From positions 62,001 through 126,000 of the forward strand of contig NZ_BSOS01000006.1 of assembly GCF_030160635.1 (NCBI RefSeq): a stretch of 64,000 nucleotides of DNA. Reading direction: 5' to 3'. This DNA is from Acidocella aquatica. Lineage in GTDB: Bacteria; Pseudomonadota; Alphaproteobacteria; Acetobacterales; Acetobacteraceae. Positions 53,193-63,144 of the stretch are shown piece after piece. The translations under genes and the position numbers were made by a program. How positions within the stretch are numbered: the first letter of the stretch is position 1; the number at the start of each line of letters is the position of its first letter. Under the pieces are notes generated by a model. The model worked only from the letters and a program-made list of their open reading frames with translations. It was not told where the DNA came from and searched no databases.

Positions 53193-54503
53193 TCAGGCGG
53201 GCACGGCCTCATCTTCCCATAGCTGCGCAATGCTCTGCCGGGGTGTGATGAGGTGAAAATGCCCGCCATCCACCAACACGGCGGCGGCGCGCGGCCGGGC
53301 GTTGTAGCTGCTGCTCATCACCGCGCCGTAAGCTCCCGCATCCAATATCGCCACGCGCGCGCCCGGCGCCATCGGCGGCATCGGGCGGTCCTTGGCGAAG
53401 CAATCCGCGGTTTCGCACACCGGGCCGACGATATCAGCCGGCGAGACCGGATTTTGCAGCTGCGCCGCGCCCAGCGGTAAAATCCCGTGCCAGGCTTCGT
53501 AAAGCGCGGGGCGCATCAGATCGTTCATCGCCGCGTCCAGCACGATGAAGCGTTTGTCCCCGGCCTGTTTTTCCAGGATCACGCTGCTCAGCAGCATCCC
53601 CGCCGGGCCTACCAGATAACGCCCCGGCTCCAGCAACAGCCGCACGCCAAGCGCGCCCACCTCGCGCCGCACGGTGGCGGCAAAGGCGGCCAGCGGCATG
53701 CCGGGCTCATCGCCATAACCGATCCCCAGGCCGCCGCCGAGGTCGAGCACGGAGACCGCAAGCCCGGCCGTGCGCAATGCGCGCACCATGGCGGCGGCCT
53801 TGGCGTAGGCTTCGGCATAAGGGGCGGGTGAGAGGATCTGGCTGCCAATGTGCAGCGCGATGCCCACCGGCTCCACCCCCGGCAGGCTTGCCGCCCGCGC
53901 GTACAGGGCGGGAATATCCTGCGCGGCGATGCCGAATTTATTGCCGGCGAGGCCGGTGGTTATCTTCTCATGCGTGCCAGCGTCCACATCCGGGTTCATG
54001 CGCAGCACCACTTTCGCGGTGCAGCCCATCCGCCCGGCGATGGCCGAGATCATCTCCAGCTCCTCGGCGCTCTCAACGTTGATCTGCCCGATCCCGGCGC
54101 CCAACGCCTCAGCCAGTTCAACGGGCGCCTTGCCGACACCTGAATATACCACATCGGCCGCGGCGATTCCGGCGCGCTGGGTGCGCAGAAACTCGCCCAG
54201 GCTGACAACATCGGCCCCCGCGCCGAGGTGCCGGAAAATGTTGAGCACGGCCAGATGGTCGTTGGCCTTCACCGCGTAATGCACATGCACGTTCAGCTTT
54301 TGCGCCTCCAGCGCCGTGGTCAGAGCGGCGTAGCGCGCGCGTATGCTCCCCGCGCCGTAGACCCATACCGGTGTACCATGCGCATCCGCGATGGCGTTCA
54401 GCGGCACACCCTCAAAACACAGCCCGTCGCGCGCGTGCATCGAAAGTGCCGGGCGGGCGGCCAGAAGCTCCGGCAGACCCGCCGCTTGCGTTGCATCGGC
54501 CAT
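53193..54503 (-). CDS. lysA: Diaminopimelate decarboxylase
   Basis: 436 residues, fold III PLP enzyme. The PLP lysine is in VHYAVKAND, with the glycine-rich LDLGGGLGIGYGDEPG, HIGSQI and the C-terminal CETADCFAKDR region carrying the active-site cysteine. It makes lysine from meso-diaminopimelate. The start at 54503 gives the normal N-terminus; longer frames overlap lptM. It lies 2 nt after the tiny lipoprotein gene lptM and is the last gene of the argH-lptM-lysA operon. Confidence 0.95.
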   Translation of the reverse strand: MADATQAAGLPELLAARPALSMHARDGLCFEGVPLNAIADAHGTPVWVYGAGSIRARYAALTTALEAQKLNVHVHYAVKANDHLAVLNIFRHLGAGADVVSLGEFLRTQRAGIAAADVVYSGVGKAPVELAEALGAGIGQINVESAEELEMISAIAGRMGCTAKVVLRMNPDVDAGTHEKITTGLAGNKFGIAAQDIPALYARAASLPGVEPVGIALHIGSQILSPAPYAEAYAKAAAMVRALRTAGLAVSVLDLGGGLGIGYGDEPGMPLAAFAATVRREVGALGVRLLLEPGRYLVGPAGMLLSSVILEKQAGDKRFIVLDAAMNDLMRPALYEAWHGILPLGAAQLQNPVSPADIVGPVCETADCFAKDRPMPPMAPGARVAILDAGAYGAVMSSSYNARPRAAAVLVDGGHFHLITPRQSIAQLWEDEAVPA

Positions 54504-54505
54504 GG

Positions 54506-54631
54506 TTATTGCGCCGGGTAGACGTGCGGGTAGGTCACGGCCGCGGCCGGGCCGGGCGGGGATGGTTCGCCCCGCCGCCCGCAAGCGGTGAGCGCCAGAC
54601 AAAGCATCAAAGCCACGGTGATTCGTTTCAT
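54506..54631 (-). CDS. lptM: Small lipoprotein of the LptM (YifL) type
   Basis: A 41-residue lipoprotein: [20 protein letters not shown], then a Pro/Ala-rich tail ending YPHVYPAQ. The lipobox LTAC places the modified cysteine at residue 17. The gene lies exactly where LptM genes sit, between argH and lysA; its ATG overlaps the argH stop (ATGA) and its stop is 2 nt from the lysA start. LptM helps assembly of the LptDE lipopolysaccharide translocon in enterobacteria. The tail here has only the short pattern, so the assignment relies on position and lipobox. Confidence 0.85.
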   Translation of the reverse strand: MKRITVALMLCLALTACGRRGEPSPPGPAAAVTYPHVYPAQ

Positions 54632-56034
54632 GAAAGTTGTTCCAGCCATTTTGCCGCCTGCGCGCTCACATTCGCGGGCGCCGTTCCACCATAACTCACG
54701 CGCGAGGCCACTGAGGCCTCGACGGTCAGCACATCAAAAATCTCCGCCGTGATACGCGGTTCGGCTGAGCGCATCTCCTCGAGCGTGAGTTGCGCGATAT
54801 CCACCCCCCTGGCTTCCGCCAGCCGCACGATCTGCCCGGTCACATGGTGGGCGTCGCGGAAGGGCATTTTCAGCACCCGCACCAGCCAGTCGGCGAGGTC
54901 GGTCGCGGTGGAGAAGCCCGAGCCCGCCAGATCGGCCATGCGCGCGGTGTCGGCCGTCAGGTCGCGCACCATCCCGGCGGTGGCGGCTAGGCAGAGCGAG
55001 ATGGCCTCGCTCGCGTCGAACACCGGCTCCTTGTCCTCCTGCATGTCCTTCGCATAGGCCATCGGCAGGCCCTTCATCACGGTCAGCAGCCCGAGCAGAT
55101 GGCCGAAAATGCGCCCGGTCTTGGCCCGTGTCAGCTCGGCGGCGTCTGGGTTGCGCTTCTGCGGCATGATCGAGGAGCCGGTGGTGAAGGCATCGGAGAG
55201 CGAGATCAGCCGGTAGGGCGAGGAGCACCAGATGATGATCTCCTCGGCGAAGCGCGAGAGGTGCATCGCCAAAATGGAGAGCGCGGAGAGATACTCCAGC
55301 GCGAAATCGCGGTCGGAGACCGAATCCAGCGAATTCGCGGTCGGCCGCGCGAAGCCCAGCGCCGCCGCGGTCGCGAAACGGTCAATCGGGAATGAGGTTC
55401 CCGCCAGCGCCGCCGCGCCCAGCGGGCATTCGTTGAGGCGGCGGCGGGTATCCTCAAGCCGCCCGGCGTCGCGCGCCAGCATCTCCACATAGGCCAGCAG
55501 ATGGTGCCCGAAGGTGACCGGCTGCGCCGTTTGCAGATGCGTGAAGCCCGGCATCACGCTGCCCGCATGTTCCGCCGCGCGTGTGGCCATCGCCAGCATC
55601 AGATCCTTCACCTGCGCGCCCACATCATCAATTGCGCGGCGTACCCAGAGGCGGAAATCCGTCGCCACCTGGTCGTTACGGCTGCGCCCGGTGTGCAGGC
55701 GGCGCGCCGCTTCGCCGATGCGCTCGGTCAGCCGCACTTCCACGTTGGTGTGAATGTCCTCCAGCGTGTCCGAAAATTTAAATGTTCCGGCCCCGATCTC
55801 GGCGGCGATGTCCGCCAGCCCGGCATCAATGGCGGCAACATCCTCGGGGGTCAGAATTTTTTGCGCGCCCAGCATGGCCGCATGCGCGCGGCTGCCGGCA
55901 ATGTCCTCGGCCCATAAACGGGAGTCAAACCCGATGGATACATTAATCGCTTGCATCACGGCCGCGGGTCCGGCACCAAACCGGCCACCCCATTGCAGTT
56001 TCTTGGTCGCTGGAGTCTCGCTGTTGTCCGTCAA
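54628..56034 (-). CDS. argH: Argininosuccinate lyase
   Basis: 468 residues of the fumarase/aspartase superfamily. The signature [15 protein letters not shown] is present, as are [13 protein letters not shown] and the histidine-bearing HLQTAQPVT. It yields arginine and fumarate. The TTG at 56034 is preferred: it gives the family start ([18 protein letters not shown]) and avoids most overlap with the divergent thioredoxin gene; ATGs at 56070 and 56073 would overlap it. It is coupled to lptM by ATGA. Confidence 0.93.
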   Translation of the reverse strand: MTDNSETPATKKLQWGGRFGAGPAAVMQAINVSIGFDSRLWAEDIAGSRAHAAMLGAQKILTPEDVAAIDAGLADIAAEIGAGTFKFSDTLEDIHTNVEVRLTERIGEAARRLHTGRSRNDQVATDFRLWVRRAIDDVGAQVKDLMLAMATRAAEHAGSVMPGFTHLQTAQPVTFGHHLLAYVEMLARDAGRLEDTRRRLNECPLGAAALAGTSFPIDRFATAAALGFARPTANSLDSVSDRDFALEYLSALSILAMHLSRFAEEIIIWCSSPYRLISLSDAFTTGSSIMPQKRNPDAAELTRAKTGRIFGHLLGLLTVMKGLPMAYAKDMQEDKEPVFDASEAISLCLAATAGMVRDLTADTARMADLAGSGFSTATDLADWLVRVLKMPFRDAHHVTGQIVRLAEARGVDIAQLTLEEMRSAEPRITAEIFDVLTVEASVASRVSYGGTAPANVSAQAAKWLEQLS

Positions 56035-56053
56035 ACCCGTTCGTCCATTGTTG

Positions 56054-56638
56054 ATGTCCCGGCGATCCATCATCGCCGCCGCTGGTCTAGCCGCCGCGGC
56101 GGGCTGGGGCAAATTTTCCGCGGCCCAAATTGCGGAATCGGACCTGCCGGACGCCGCGGAGGTGATGACCCGGATGGCCCCCGTCATCGCGCCCCCGATG
56201 GTTTTCACCAGCGCCAAGGGCAAACGCCTAACGCTGGCGGATTACGCCGGGCACCCGCTGCTGGTGAACCTGTGGGCCACCTGGTGCGGCCCGTGCGTCG
56301 CGGAGCTGCCCAGTTTCGCCAGCCTGGCGCCCAGGCTCAAAGCCAGCGATGCGTTGATTTTGCCCATATCGATAGACCTGGAAGGCGCCGCCGCGGTGGC
56401 GCCGTTCTATACCAGCCACGGCATCACGGATCTGCCCATCCTGCTCGACCCGAACGGCGATAACATGAATGTGCTCAACACTGACGGCATTCCTGTCACC
56501 ATCGTCATCAACGCCGCAGGCCAGATGGTGGCGCGGCTTGATGGTGCCGCGAACTGGAACACCGGCGCGGTGGTGGAATTCATGCACGGCCTGCGGGGCA
56601 AGCCCCCAGCCGCGAAGAAAATTTTCGTCCCCGCATAG
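56054..56638 (+). CDS. TlpA-like thioredoxin family protein, exported
   Basis: 194 residues with an N-terminal RR-containing hydrophobic signal ([20 protein letters not shown]) and a thioredoxin fold with the redox motif [12 protein letters not shown], followed by PILLDPNGD and GIPVTIVI. It is probably a periplasmic thiol:disulfide reductase or resilience protein such as TlpA/ResA. Start choice is open: ATG 56054 gives the signal directly, whereas TTG 56024 follows a GGAG site and adds ten residues. Either way its 5' region crosses that of the divergent argH. Confidence 0.8.
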   Translation: MSRRSIIAAAGLAAAAGWGKFSAAQIAESDLPDAAEVMTRMAPVIAPPMVFTSAKGKRLTLADYAGHPLLVNLWATWCGPCVAELPSFASLAPRLKASDALILPISIDLEGAAAVAPFYTSHGITDLPILLDPNGDNMNVLNTDGIPVTIVINAAGQMVARLDGAANWNTGAVVEFMHGLRGKPPAAKKIFVPA

Positions 56639-56644
56639 GCGCGC

Positions 56645-56677
56645 AAACAAAAACGGCGCGCCCTGAGGCACGCCGTT
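56645..56677 (-). terminator. Rho-independent terminator of secB
   Basis: An 11-bp stem with one C-A mismatch (56652-56662 with 56667-56677) and the 4-nt loop CTGA. Read on the minus strand it is followed by TTTTTGTTT, an ideal terminator 23 nt after the secB stop. Confidence 0.85.
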
Positions 56678-56700
56678 CATGAACCGTGTTTCGAGGCGGA

Positions 56701-57210
56701 TTAAGCGTTCGCGATGGGTGCCGCGGCGGCGGCCTGGGCGCGGCGCGACTGCCACAGCCCGACGAAGTCGATCGGCCCGAGCAGCACCGGGGGGAAGCTG
56801 CCGTCACGGGTGACATCGGCCAGGATATTGCGGGCGAAGGGGAACAGCAGGCGCGGGCATTCCACCAGCAGAACCGGCTCCTGCTGGTTCTCCGGGATCT
56901 CATGCAGCGTGAACACGCCGGCATACACGAGGTCGGCAATGAACACGACCACCGGCTTCTCCTCGGTGGCGCCGTTGGTAACCGGCGGAATGGTGCCCTC
57001 GGCGCGGATTGCCAGCGCAACCTCGAACACGCTCTGGTCTTCCTGAATGCGTTTGACCTGAACATCGAGGGTGATGTTCACGGCCGGTGCCGCGCGCAGC
57101 TGGGTGTAAATCGCCGGGGCGTTCGGCACCTCGAAGGACAGATCCTTCGTGTACTGGATATTAAGGGCGAGAGGCGGCTGCGGCTGGGCCGGGGGAGCGG
57201 TTTCTGACAT
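56701..57210 (-). CDS. secB: Protein-export chaperone SecB
   Basis: 169 residues with the SecB core (NIQYTKDLSFEVPNAPAI, then VECPRLLFPFARNILADVTRDGSFPPVLLGPIDF given here in parts). It holds preproteins unfolded for SecA and the translocon. N- and C-terminal Pro/Ala-rich tails are typical of alphaproteobacterial SecB. It is monocistronic, divergent from argC by 68 bp, and ends before a good terminator. Confidence 0.95.
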   Translation of the reverse strand: MSETAPPAQPQPPLALNIQYTKDLSFEVPNAPAIYTQLRAAPAVNITLDVQVKRIQEDQSVFEVALAIRAEGTIPPVTNGATEEKPVVVFIADLVYAGVFTLHEIPENQQEPVLLVECPRLLFPFARNILADVTRDGSFPPVLLGPIDFVGLWQSRRAQAAAAAPIANA

Positions 57211-57278
57211 GCGTAAAGTTTCCTGTTATTAGTACGCGCCCGCCTAGCACAGCGGCAACGCCATGATAAGAGAGGGTT

Positions 57279-58184
57279 ATGAGCGCACGTATTTTTATCG
57301 ACGGACAAGCCGGCACCACAGGTCTGGGCATCGCGCAACGCCTGCGCGGCATGCCCGGCATTGAGCTGATTACCTTGGAGGAGGCCCACCGCAAGGAGCC
57401 GAAGGCCCGCGCCGAGGCCATGGCCAGCGCGGACGTCACCGTGCTGTGCCTGCCCGATGACGCGGCGCGCGAGGCTGTGGAACTGGCGCCGCCCGGCGCG
57501 CGAATCCTGGACGCCAGCACCGCCCACCGGATCGCCCCTGGCTGGGTATACGGCTTTGCGGAGCTGGATGCCGCCCAACCCGGCAAAATCGCCGCCGCCA
57601 CCCGTGTTGCCAACCCCGGCTGCTACGCCACCGGCGCCATCGCGCTGCTGCACCCGCTCATCCAGGCGGGGATGCTGCCGCACGGCCAGCACCTCAGCAT
57701 CAACGCCGTCTCCGGTTATTCAGGCGGCGGCAAGGTGATGATCGCCTCGCACGAGGCCACTAACGGCCCCGCGTTCGAGCTTTACGGCCTGGGTCTCGCG
57801 CATAAACACATCCCAGAGATCATGGTGCTCTCCGGCCTCTCCCGCCGCCCGCTGTTTGTTCCCTCGGTCGGGCATTTCGCGCAGGGCATGCTGGTGTGTA
57901 TCCCCCTCTTTCTGGACCAGCTTCCAGGCAGCCCCACCCCGTATGAAATCTCTGAGGCCTACCGCGAGCATTACGACCATGCGCCCGATATCATCACCCA
58001 CCCCGGAATTTACGGCGGAACGCTGGAACCCGACGCCCTGAACGATACCAACCAGCTCGAAATCTTCGTCTGCGCCAACGGCGCCTTTGACCATGCCGTG
58101 CTCATCGCCCGGCTCGACAACCTCGGCAAAGGCGCCTCCGGTGCCGCCGTGCAGAACCTCAAACTCATGCTCGGAGATATCTGA
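57279..58184 (+). CDS. argC: N-acetyl-gamma-glutamyl-phosphate reductase (type 2)
   Basis: 301 residues, the shorter ArgC type. The NADP motif DGQAGTTGLGIAQRL, catalytic Cys in VANPGCYATG and the conserved HKHIPEIM stretch (His base) are visible. It reduces N-acetylglutamyl phosphate to the semialdehyde in arginine synthesis, linking it to argH about 2 kb away on the other strand. Its TGA overlaps the next ATG by one base. Confidence 0.95.
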   Translation: MSARIFIDGQAGTTGLGIAQRLRGMPGIELITLEEAHRKEPKARAEAMASADVTVLCLPDDAAREAVELAPPGARILDASTAHRIAPGWVYGFAELDAAQPGKIAAATRVANPGCYATGAIALLHPLIQAGMLPHGQHLSINAVSGYSGGGKVMIASHEATNGPAFELYGLGLAHKHIPEIMVLSGLSRRPLFVPSVGHFAQGMLVCIPLFLDQLPGSPTPYEISEAYREHYDHAPDIITHPGIYGGTLEPDALNDTNQLEIFVCANGAFDHAVLIARLDNLGKGASGAAVQNLKLMLGDI

Positions 58185-58744
58185 TGCCCGACTCCCACAT
58201 CGCCGCCAAACCCTCCGGGCTGCTCTACGCCCTTAACGGCGCCGCCCCCACGATCCACCCCACGGCCTGGATCGCCCCCACCGCCGTGCTGATCGGCGAC
58301 GTGCGCGTCGGCCCCGGCGCCAATATCTGGTTCAACTGTGTGCTCCGGGCTGACACCAACCCCATCATCGTCGGCGCCCGCAGCAACATCCAGGACGGCA
58401 CGGTCATCCATGTCGACCACGGCGAATTCTTCACCGATATCGGTGAGGACGTGACCATCGGCCACAGCGCCATCATCCATGCCTGCAAGTTGCGCCACCG
58501 CGCCTTCATCGGCATGGGCGCCACCGTGCTCGACGGCGCGGTGGTCGAGGAGGCCGGCCTCCTGGGTGCGCGCGGCCTGCTCGGCCCCGGCAAACGCATC
58601 GGCCCCCAGGAACTCTGGATCGGCAGCCCCGCCAAACTTTCGCGCGTGATGAGCGATGCCGAACGCGCCGGCTGGGACGAAACCGTGCCCCATTACCTGG
58701 GGCTTGCGGAGATGTTCCGGAGCGGGCTGACTGAAGCGGGCTAA
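58184..58744 (+). CDS. Gamma-carbonic anhydrase family protein
   Basis: 186 residues of left-handed beta-helix hexapeptide repeats (PTAVLIGDVRVGPGANIW, IGEDVTIGHSAIIHACKL). The zinc histidines are in VIHVDHGE and GHSAIIHAC. Such trimers may be active carbonic anhydrases or only scaffolds. The ATG overlaps the argC stop (TGATG), so the two are coupled, a pairing of unknown logic. A terminator overlaps its stop codon. Confidence 0.9.
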   Translation: MPDSHIAAKPSGLLYALNGAAPTIHPTAWIAPTAVLIGDVRVGPGANIWFNCVLRADTNPIIVGARSNIQDGTVIHVDHGEFFTDIGEDVTIGHSAIIHACKLRHRAFIGMGATVLDGAVVEEAGLLGARGLLGPGKRIGPQELWIGSPAKLSRVMSDAERAGWDETVPHYLGLAEMFRSGLTEAG

Positions 58745-58771
58745 ACAAGGCCAGACGCCCTTGTTTTACTT
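58743..58771 (+). terminator. Rho-independent terminator after the gamma-carbonic anhydrase
   Basis: A perfect 8-bp stem AAACAAGG/CCTTGTTT (58743-58750 and 58759-58766) with an 8-nt loop, followed by TACTT. The first arm begins within the stop codon. The U-tract is short, so moderate efficiency is expected. Confidence 0.6.
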
Positions 58772-58816
58772 AATCAACCATTGGCAACCTGCCCTGGCAC
58801 TTCTACATTCCCGGTT

Positions 58817-59437
58817 ATGACTGAAACAGATTTTGACCAGGCCTTGGTAACGGCGGCGTTTGCCTTGGGCGCGGAGGCAGGCTGGCGCAAGGTTTCCCCA
58901 GCGGCGGCGGCGTTGCGCGCGGGGCTTGATCTGGGCGAGGCGCGGGCGCGTTTTTCCGGGTGCGGCGATATTTTGCGCAAATTTGGCACCCTGGCGGATT
59001 GTTATGCGCTGCAGGGCGCGCTGACAGAGGGTTTGGTGCGCGACCGGTTATTTGATACGATGTTGCGCCGGTTCGATTTTTTGCAGATGCATCGCGGCGG
59101 TGTGGTGGCCCTGCTGAAGTTTCTGCCGCTTGCGCCGCCGCTGGCGGTCTGTCTGGCGCATGCCACGGTGGATTCCATGGGCTGGCTGCTGGAAGCAGCG
59201 GGGGTCTGCGCCACTGGTGCCCGTGGCGAGGTGCGCAAGCGCGGCCTCGCGCTGGTGTGGGGCTATGGCGTGCGGGCCTGGTTGCGCGATGACAGCCCGG
59301 ATCTGGCCGCGACCATGGCGGCGGTGGACGAGGCGCTGACCAAGGCCGATGCCCTGGCGGCGCGGTTTTCTCCGCCGCCCAAGGTAGCGCCCGCCGTGGA
59401 TTTGCCTTCCCCCGAGGCGCCATCTGAGGTAGCCTGA
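58817..59437 (+). CDS. TetR-like/COQ9-like helical protein
   Basis: 206 residues, all-helical. The N-terminal 50 residues (ALVTAAFALGAEAGWRKVSPAAAALRAGL) have the spacing of a TetR-type helix-turn-helix, but the usual YxHFxxKEEL motif is missing (RARFSGCGDILRKFG). This resembles the COQ9/TetR-related proteins found in Rhodospirillales. It lies 48 nt upstream of the phasin gene and might regulate granule genes; ubiquinone-related function is the alternative. ATG 58817 is preferred to one 36 nt upstream because it begins at the conserved helix. Confidence 0.7.
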   Translation: MTETDFDQALVTAAFALGAEAGWRKVSPAAAALRAGLDLGEARARFSGCGDILRKFGTLADCYALQGALTEGLVRDRLFDTMLRRFDFLQMHRGGVVALLKFLPLAPPLAVCLAHATVDSMGWLLEAAGVCATGARGEVRKRGLALVWGYGVRAWLRDDSPDLAATMAAVDEALTKADALAARFSPPPKVAPAVDLPSPEAPSEVA

Positions 59438-59485
59438 GGCAGGCCGGGGGTCCGGCCAACCGCCCACGTGAAAAGGATATGATCC

Positions 59486-59947
59486 ATGGCCGAAAAACCG
59501 ACTCCCAAAACCCCGGAATCCGCCTTCACCTTGCCTTCCGCGATGAAAGACCTTGATTTCACCAAGCTGTTCAAGGACATGAAGACACCCGCGATGCCCG
59601 ATATGGAAGCCGTTCTGGCCGCGCATAAGCGTAATCTGGAGGCATTGTCGGAAGCTAACCGCGTCGCGCTGGAGGGGGCCCAGGCCGTCGCCCGCCGGCA
59701 TATGGAAATCATGCAGTCCACCATGAGCGGCCTGACCGAGACCTTGAAGGATATCTCGGTGAGCGACGCCCCGGCGGCGCGTGCCGCCAAGCAGGCGGAC
59801 ATGCTCAAGCAGGCTTATGAAAACGCGGTTTCCAACACCCGTGAGCTGGGCGATCTGATCCAGAAGGCCAATTCCGAGGCGATGGAGAAGCTCAACCATC
59901 GCTTTTCCGAGGCGATGACCGAAATGAAGGCACTGTTCAAGAAGTAG
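59486..59947 (+). CDS. Phasin family protein
   Basis: 153 residues, amphipathic and helical: [15 protein letters not shown], then [20 protein letters not shown] and a heptad-rich C-terminal half. These are the features of phasins, which coat polyhydroxyalkanoate granules. No PHA synthase is in the window, so its partner is elsewhere. A hairpin follows the stop. Confidence 0.88.
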   Translation: MAEKPTPKTPESAFTLPSAMKDLDFTKLFKDMKTPAMPDMEAVLAAHKRNLEALSEANRVALEGAQAVARRHMEIMQSTMSGLTETLKDISVSDAPAARAAKQADMLKQAYENAVSNTRELGDLIQKANSEAMEKLNHRFSEAMTEMKALFKK

Positions 59948-59956
59948 GTTCGCCGC

Positions 59957-59976
59957 GGGGCGGCGCCCGCCGCCGC
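59957..59976 (+). terminator. GC-rich hairpin after the phasin gene
   Basis: A perfect 8-bp stem GGGGCGGC/GCCGCCCC (59957-59964 and 59969-59976) with loop GCCC, followed only by TT, 9 nt after the stop. It may be a terminator or simply stabilise the 3' end; the lack of a T-run lowers confidence. Confidence 0.4.
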
Positions 59977-60014
59977 CCCTTCCATTGCCTGGCGCGCGGG
60001 CCATATACTGCGCC

Positions 60015-62186
60015 ATGTCCGCCTTTTCCTCCACCGCTCCGGTCACTTTCATCCCTGAGAAGCCCTCGCCGCGCGCGCCGCTGAAGCCGCTGCGCGTGGT
60101 TTCCGAATTCGAGCCCAGCGGCGACCAGCCAGCCGCCATCGAGCAGTTGGTGGCGGGCATTGTGGAGGGCGAGCGCGACCAGGTTCTGCTTGGCGTCACC
60201 GGTTCGGGCAAAACCTTCACCATGGCCAAGGTGATCGAGCGCATCCAGCGCCCGACTTTGGTGCTGGCGCCCAACAAAACCCTGGCGGCGCAACTTTACG
60301 CGGAAATGAAGTCCTTCTTCCCCGACAATGCGGTGGAGTATTTCGTCTCGTATTACGATTATTACCAGCCGGAAGCCTACGTCCCCCGCTCGGACACCTA
60401 TATCGAAAAAGACTCCGCCATCAACGAGACGATCGACCGCATGCGCCACGCCGCCACCCAGGCGCTGCTGGAACGCTCGGACGTGGTGATTGTTGCATCT
60501 GTTTCCTGCATCTACGGCATCGGCTCGGTCGAGACCTATTCCAAGATGGTGGTGCGGCTCGAGACCGGCGGCAGCATAGACCGCGATACACTGGCCAAGG
60601 CCCTGGTTGACCTGCAATACCGCCGCAACGATGTCGCCTTCGCCCGCGGCTCGTTCCGCCTGCGCGGCGAGGTGGTGGACATTTTTCCCAGCCAATACGA
60701 GGACCGCGCCTGGCGGGTCACGTTATTCGGCGACGAGATCGAGAAGATCTCGGAGTTCGACCCGCTGACCGGCGAGCAGACCGCGCTGCTGGAAACCATC
60801 AGCATCTACGCCAACAGCCACTACGTCACCCCGCGCCCCACACTCACCCAGGCCATCACCCGCATCAAGCGCGAGTTGAAGGACCGGCTGGATGAGTTCG
60901 TCGCGGACGGCAAACTGCTGGAAGCCGAACGCCTGCAACAGCGCACCACGTTTGACATTGAAATGATGGAAACCACCGGCGCCTGCAAGGGTATCGAGAA
61001 CTACTCGCGCTACCTCTCCGGCCGCAACGCCGGCGAGCCGCCGCCGACCTTGTTCGAATATCTCCCTGACAATGCATTGCTGGTGGTCGATGAATCCCAC
61101 GTCACCGTGCCGCAGATCGGCGGCATGTTCAAAGGCGATTTCTCGCGCAAATCCACCCTGGCCGATTACGGCTTCCGCCTGCCCAGCTGCATGGACAACC
61201 GCCCGCTCAAATTCGAGGAATGGGAAAAATTCCGCCCGCAGTCCGTCTTCGTCTCCGCCACGCCGGGGCCATGGGAGCTGGACCGCACGCAGGGCGTGTT
61301 CGCCGAACAGATTATCCGCCCCACCGGCCTGGTTGATCCGGTGACGGAAATCCGCCCTGTCGAGCATCAGGTCGATGATCTGCTCGGTGAATGCAAAAAA
61401 GTCGCGGCCCTGGGCGGGCGCGTGCTGGTCACCACCCTGACCAAGCGCATGGCCGAGGACCTCACCGAATACCTCACCGAACAGGGCGTGCGCGTGCGCT
61501 ACCTGCACTCTGATATCGACACGCTGGAGCGCATCGAGATCATCCGCGACCTGCGGCTTGGCGCCTACGATGTTCTGGTTGGCATCAATCTGCTCCGCGA
61601 GGGGCTGGATATTCCCGAATGCATGCTGGTCGCCATTCTTGACGCCGACAAGGAAGGTTTTCTGCGCTCCGTCACCTCGCTGGTGCAGACCATCGGCCGC
61701 GCCGCGCGCAATGTGGATGGCCGCGTGATCCTCTACGCCGATGTGATGACCCGCAGCCTGAAACAGGCGCTGGACGAAACCGCCCGCCGCCGTACCAAGC
61801 AGACAGCCTGGAACGCCGCGCACGGCATCACCCCGCAGAGCATCCGCAAAAACATCGGCGAGGTCATCCACTCGGTGTTCGAGCAGGATTACGTCACCGT
61901 CTCGCCGCTTAAGGACTCCAGCCTCGATGAATTCGTCGGCAAAGACCTGGGTGCGACCATCGCCACGCTGGAGACCCGCATGCGTAAGGCCGCCGGCGAT
62001 CTGGAGTTTGAGGAAGCCGCCCGCCTGCGCGACGAGATCAAGCGCCTGGAAGCCCTGGTCCTGGGCATCGCCCCGCCGCCGCCAACTCCCCGCCCGCAAA
62101 AAAACCGCGGTCCGGTGCCGATGGGGCCGGGCGGTGGCGGTTACGACCCGGCGCTGCGTAAGGGCAAGGGGCGCAAACGTGTTTGA
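60015..62186 (+). CDS. uvrB: Excinuclease ABC subunit B
   Basis: 723 residues. Walker [13 protein letters not shown], the beta-hairpin [17 protein letters not shown] in motif II, helicase motifs V-VI ([23 protein letters not shown]) and a C-terminal UVR domain that binds UvrC. It is the damage-verification helicase of nucleotide excision repair. The start at 60015 was chosen because the upstream ATG at 59985 gives a non-homologous leader. It follows the phasin gene by 67 nt. Confidence 0.97.
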   Translation: MSAFSSTAPVTFIPEKPSPRAPLKPLRVVSEFEPSGDQPAAIEQLVAGIVEGERDQVLLGVTGSGKTFTMAKVIERIQRPTLVLAPNKTLAAQLYAEMKSFFPDNAVEYFVSYYDYYQPEAYVPRSDTYIEKDSAINETIDRMRHAATQALLERSDVVIVASVSCIYGIGSVETYSKMVVRLETGGSIDRDTLAKALVDLQYRRNDVAFARGSFRLRGEVVDIFPSQYEDRAWRVTLFGDEIEKISEFDPLTGEQTALLETISIYANSHYVTPRPTLTQAITRIKRELKDRLDEFVADGKLLEAERLQQRTTFDIEMMETTGACKGIENYSRYLSGRNAGEPPPTLFEYLPDNALLVVDESHVTVPQIGGMFKGDFSRKSTLADYGFRLPSCMDNRPLKFEEWEKFRPQSVFVSATPGPWELDRTQGVFAEQIIRPTGLVDPVTEIRPVEHQVDDLLGECKKVAALGGRVLVTTLTKRMAEDLTEYLTEQGVRVRYLHSDIDTLERIEIIRDLRLGAYDVLVGINLLREGLDIPECMLVAILDADKEGFLRSVTSLVQTIGRAARNVDGRVILYADVMTRSLKQALDETARRRTKQTAWNAAHGITPQSIRKNIGEVIHSVFEQDYVTVSPLKDSSLDEFVGKDLGATIATLETRMRKAAGDLEFEEAARLRDEIKRLEALVLGIAPPPPTPRPQKNRGPVPMGPGGGGYDPALRKGKGRKRV

Positions 62187-62216
62187 CGCCCCACGAGGAC
62201 AAGTCATTATACGCCC

Positions 62217-63002
62217 ATGAAACTTCCCCTCGCGCTCCTCTGCCTGCTCACCCCTGGTCTGGCCGATGCTGCCGGCCTCACGGGCCAGCACGCGCTCTAC
62301 ACCCTCAGCCTCTCCAAGGTCCGCACGCATGACATCACCGGCGCCACCGGGCAGCTGAGCTTCGATGTGGCGGACGGCTGCACCGGCTGGGCCACCACCC
62401 AGCACATGACCCTGCTGCTGCGCGGCGTGGATGGCACGCTGACCAAATCAGTCACCGATTATATCACCTGGGAGAGCAAGGACGGCAAAACCCTGACCTT
62501 CACCCTGCGTGAGAGCGATAATGACGGCAAGGAGCAGATCGACGATGCCGGAACCGCCACCCACACCGCGGCGGACGGCTCGGGCATCATCGCCTACACC
62601 ACGCCTGCCAATACCACGCTGCGGATGCCGCCGGGCACGCTCTTCCCCATTGCCCATACCGAGGCGCTGCTGGCGGCCGGTGCGGCGGGGGAAAAATTCA
62701 TCTCGCCCACCCTGTTCGACGGCACCACCGCTGACGGCGCCCAGGCCACCTTCGTCGCCATTCTGGGCCACCACGGCCCCATGCCCAACACCTACCCGGC
62801 GCTGGCCGCCCTCCCCAGCTCAGATGTCGACATCGCCTTCTACGAGCGCAAAAATGACGACGAAAACCCTGATTTCCGCAACCAGATGCGCTATTTCGAC
62901 GATGGCGTGGCCGGCAACATGGCCCTGGACTTTGGCGATTTCGTCATGGCCGCCAAATTGACGCATCTGAGCATCCCGCCCTCGCCCTGCGGCGCAAAAT
63001 AA
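62217..63002 (+). CDS. eipB: EipB family (DUF1849) envelope protein
   Basis: 261 residues with a signal peptide (LALLCLLTPGLADA|AG). The mature protein has the DUF1849 features, including Cys in ADGCTGWATTQ and the C-terminal PSPCGAK; in the characterised EipB these cysteines form a disulfide. EipB is a periplasmic spiral beta protein that helps maintain envelope integrity in Brucella and related alphaproteobacteria. The start is at 62217, 30 nt after uvrB. Confidence 0.85.
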   Translation: MKLPLALLCLLTPGLADAAGLTGQHALYTLSLSKVRTHDITGATGQLSFDVADGCTGWATTQHMTLLLRGVDGTLTKSVTDYITWESKDGKTLTFTLRESDNDGKEQIDDAGTATHTAADGSGIIAYTTPANTTLRMPPGTLFPIAHTEALLAAGAAGEKFISPTLFDGTTADGAQATFVAILGHHGPMPNTYPALAALPSSDVDIAFYERKNDDENPDFRNQMRYFDDGVAGNMALDFGDFVMAAKLTHLSIPPSPCGAK

Positions 63003-63144
63003 CCCTGGCTCTTATAATATAGGGCGCGCCATGCAGGTAACGGGCTTGCCAAACCGGCCGCGCTGCCGCAAAAGCCGGGCAGCGCGCGCTACTCGATGAG
63101 TGGCGCCGTACCCTTTTGTTTTTTCCTCGCCCGTGGAGGCTTTG

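Noticed and set aside
60723-62405. Long open minus-strand frame opposite uvrB
   Set aside because: Antisense to a certain uvrB with intact motifs; the translation is compositionally biased and unrecognisable.
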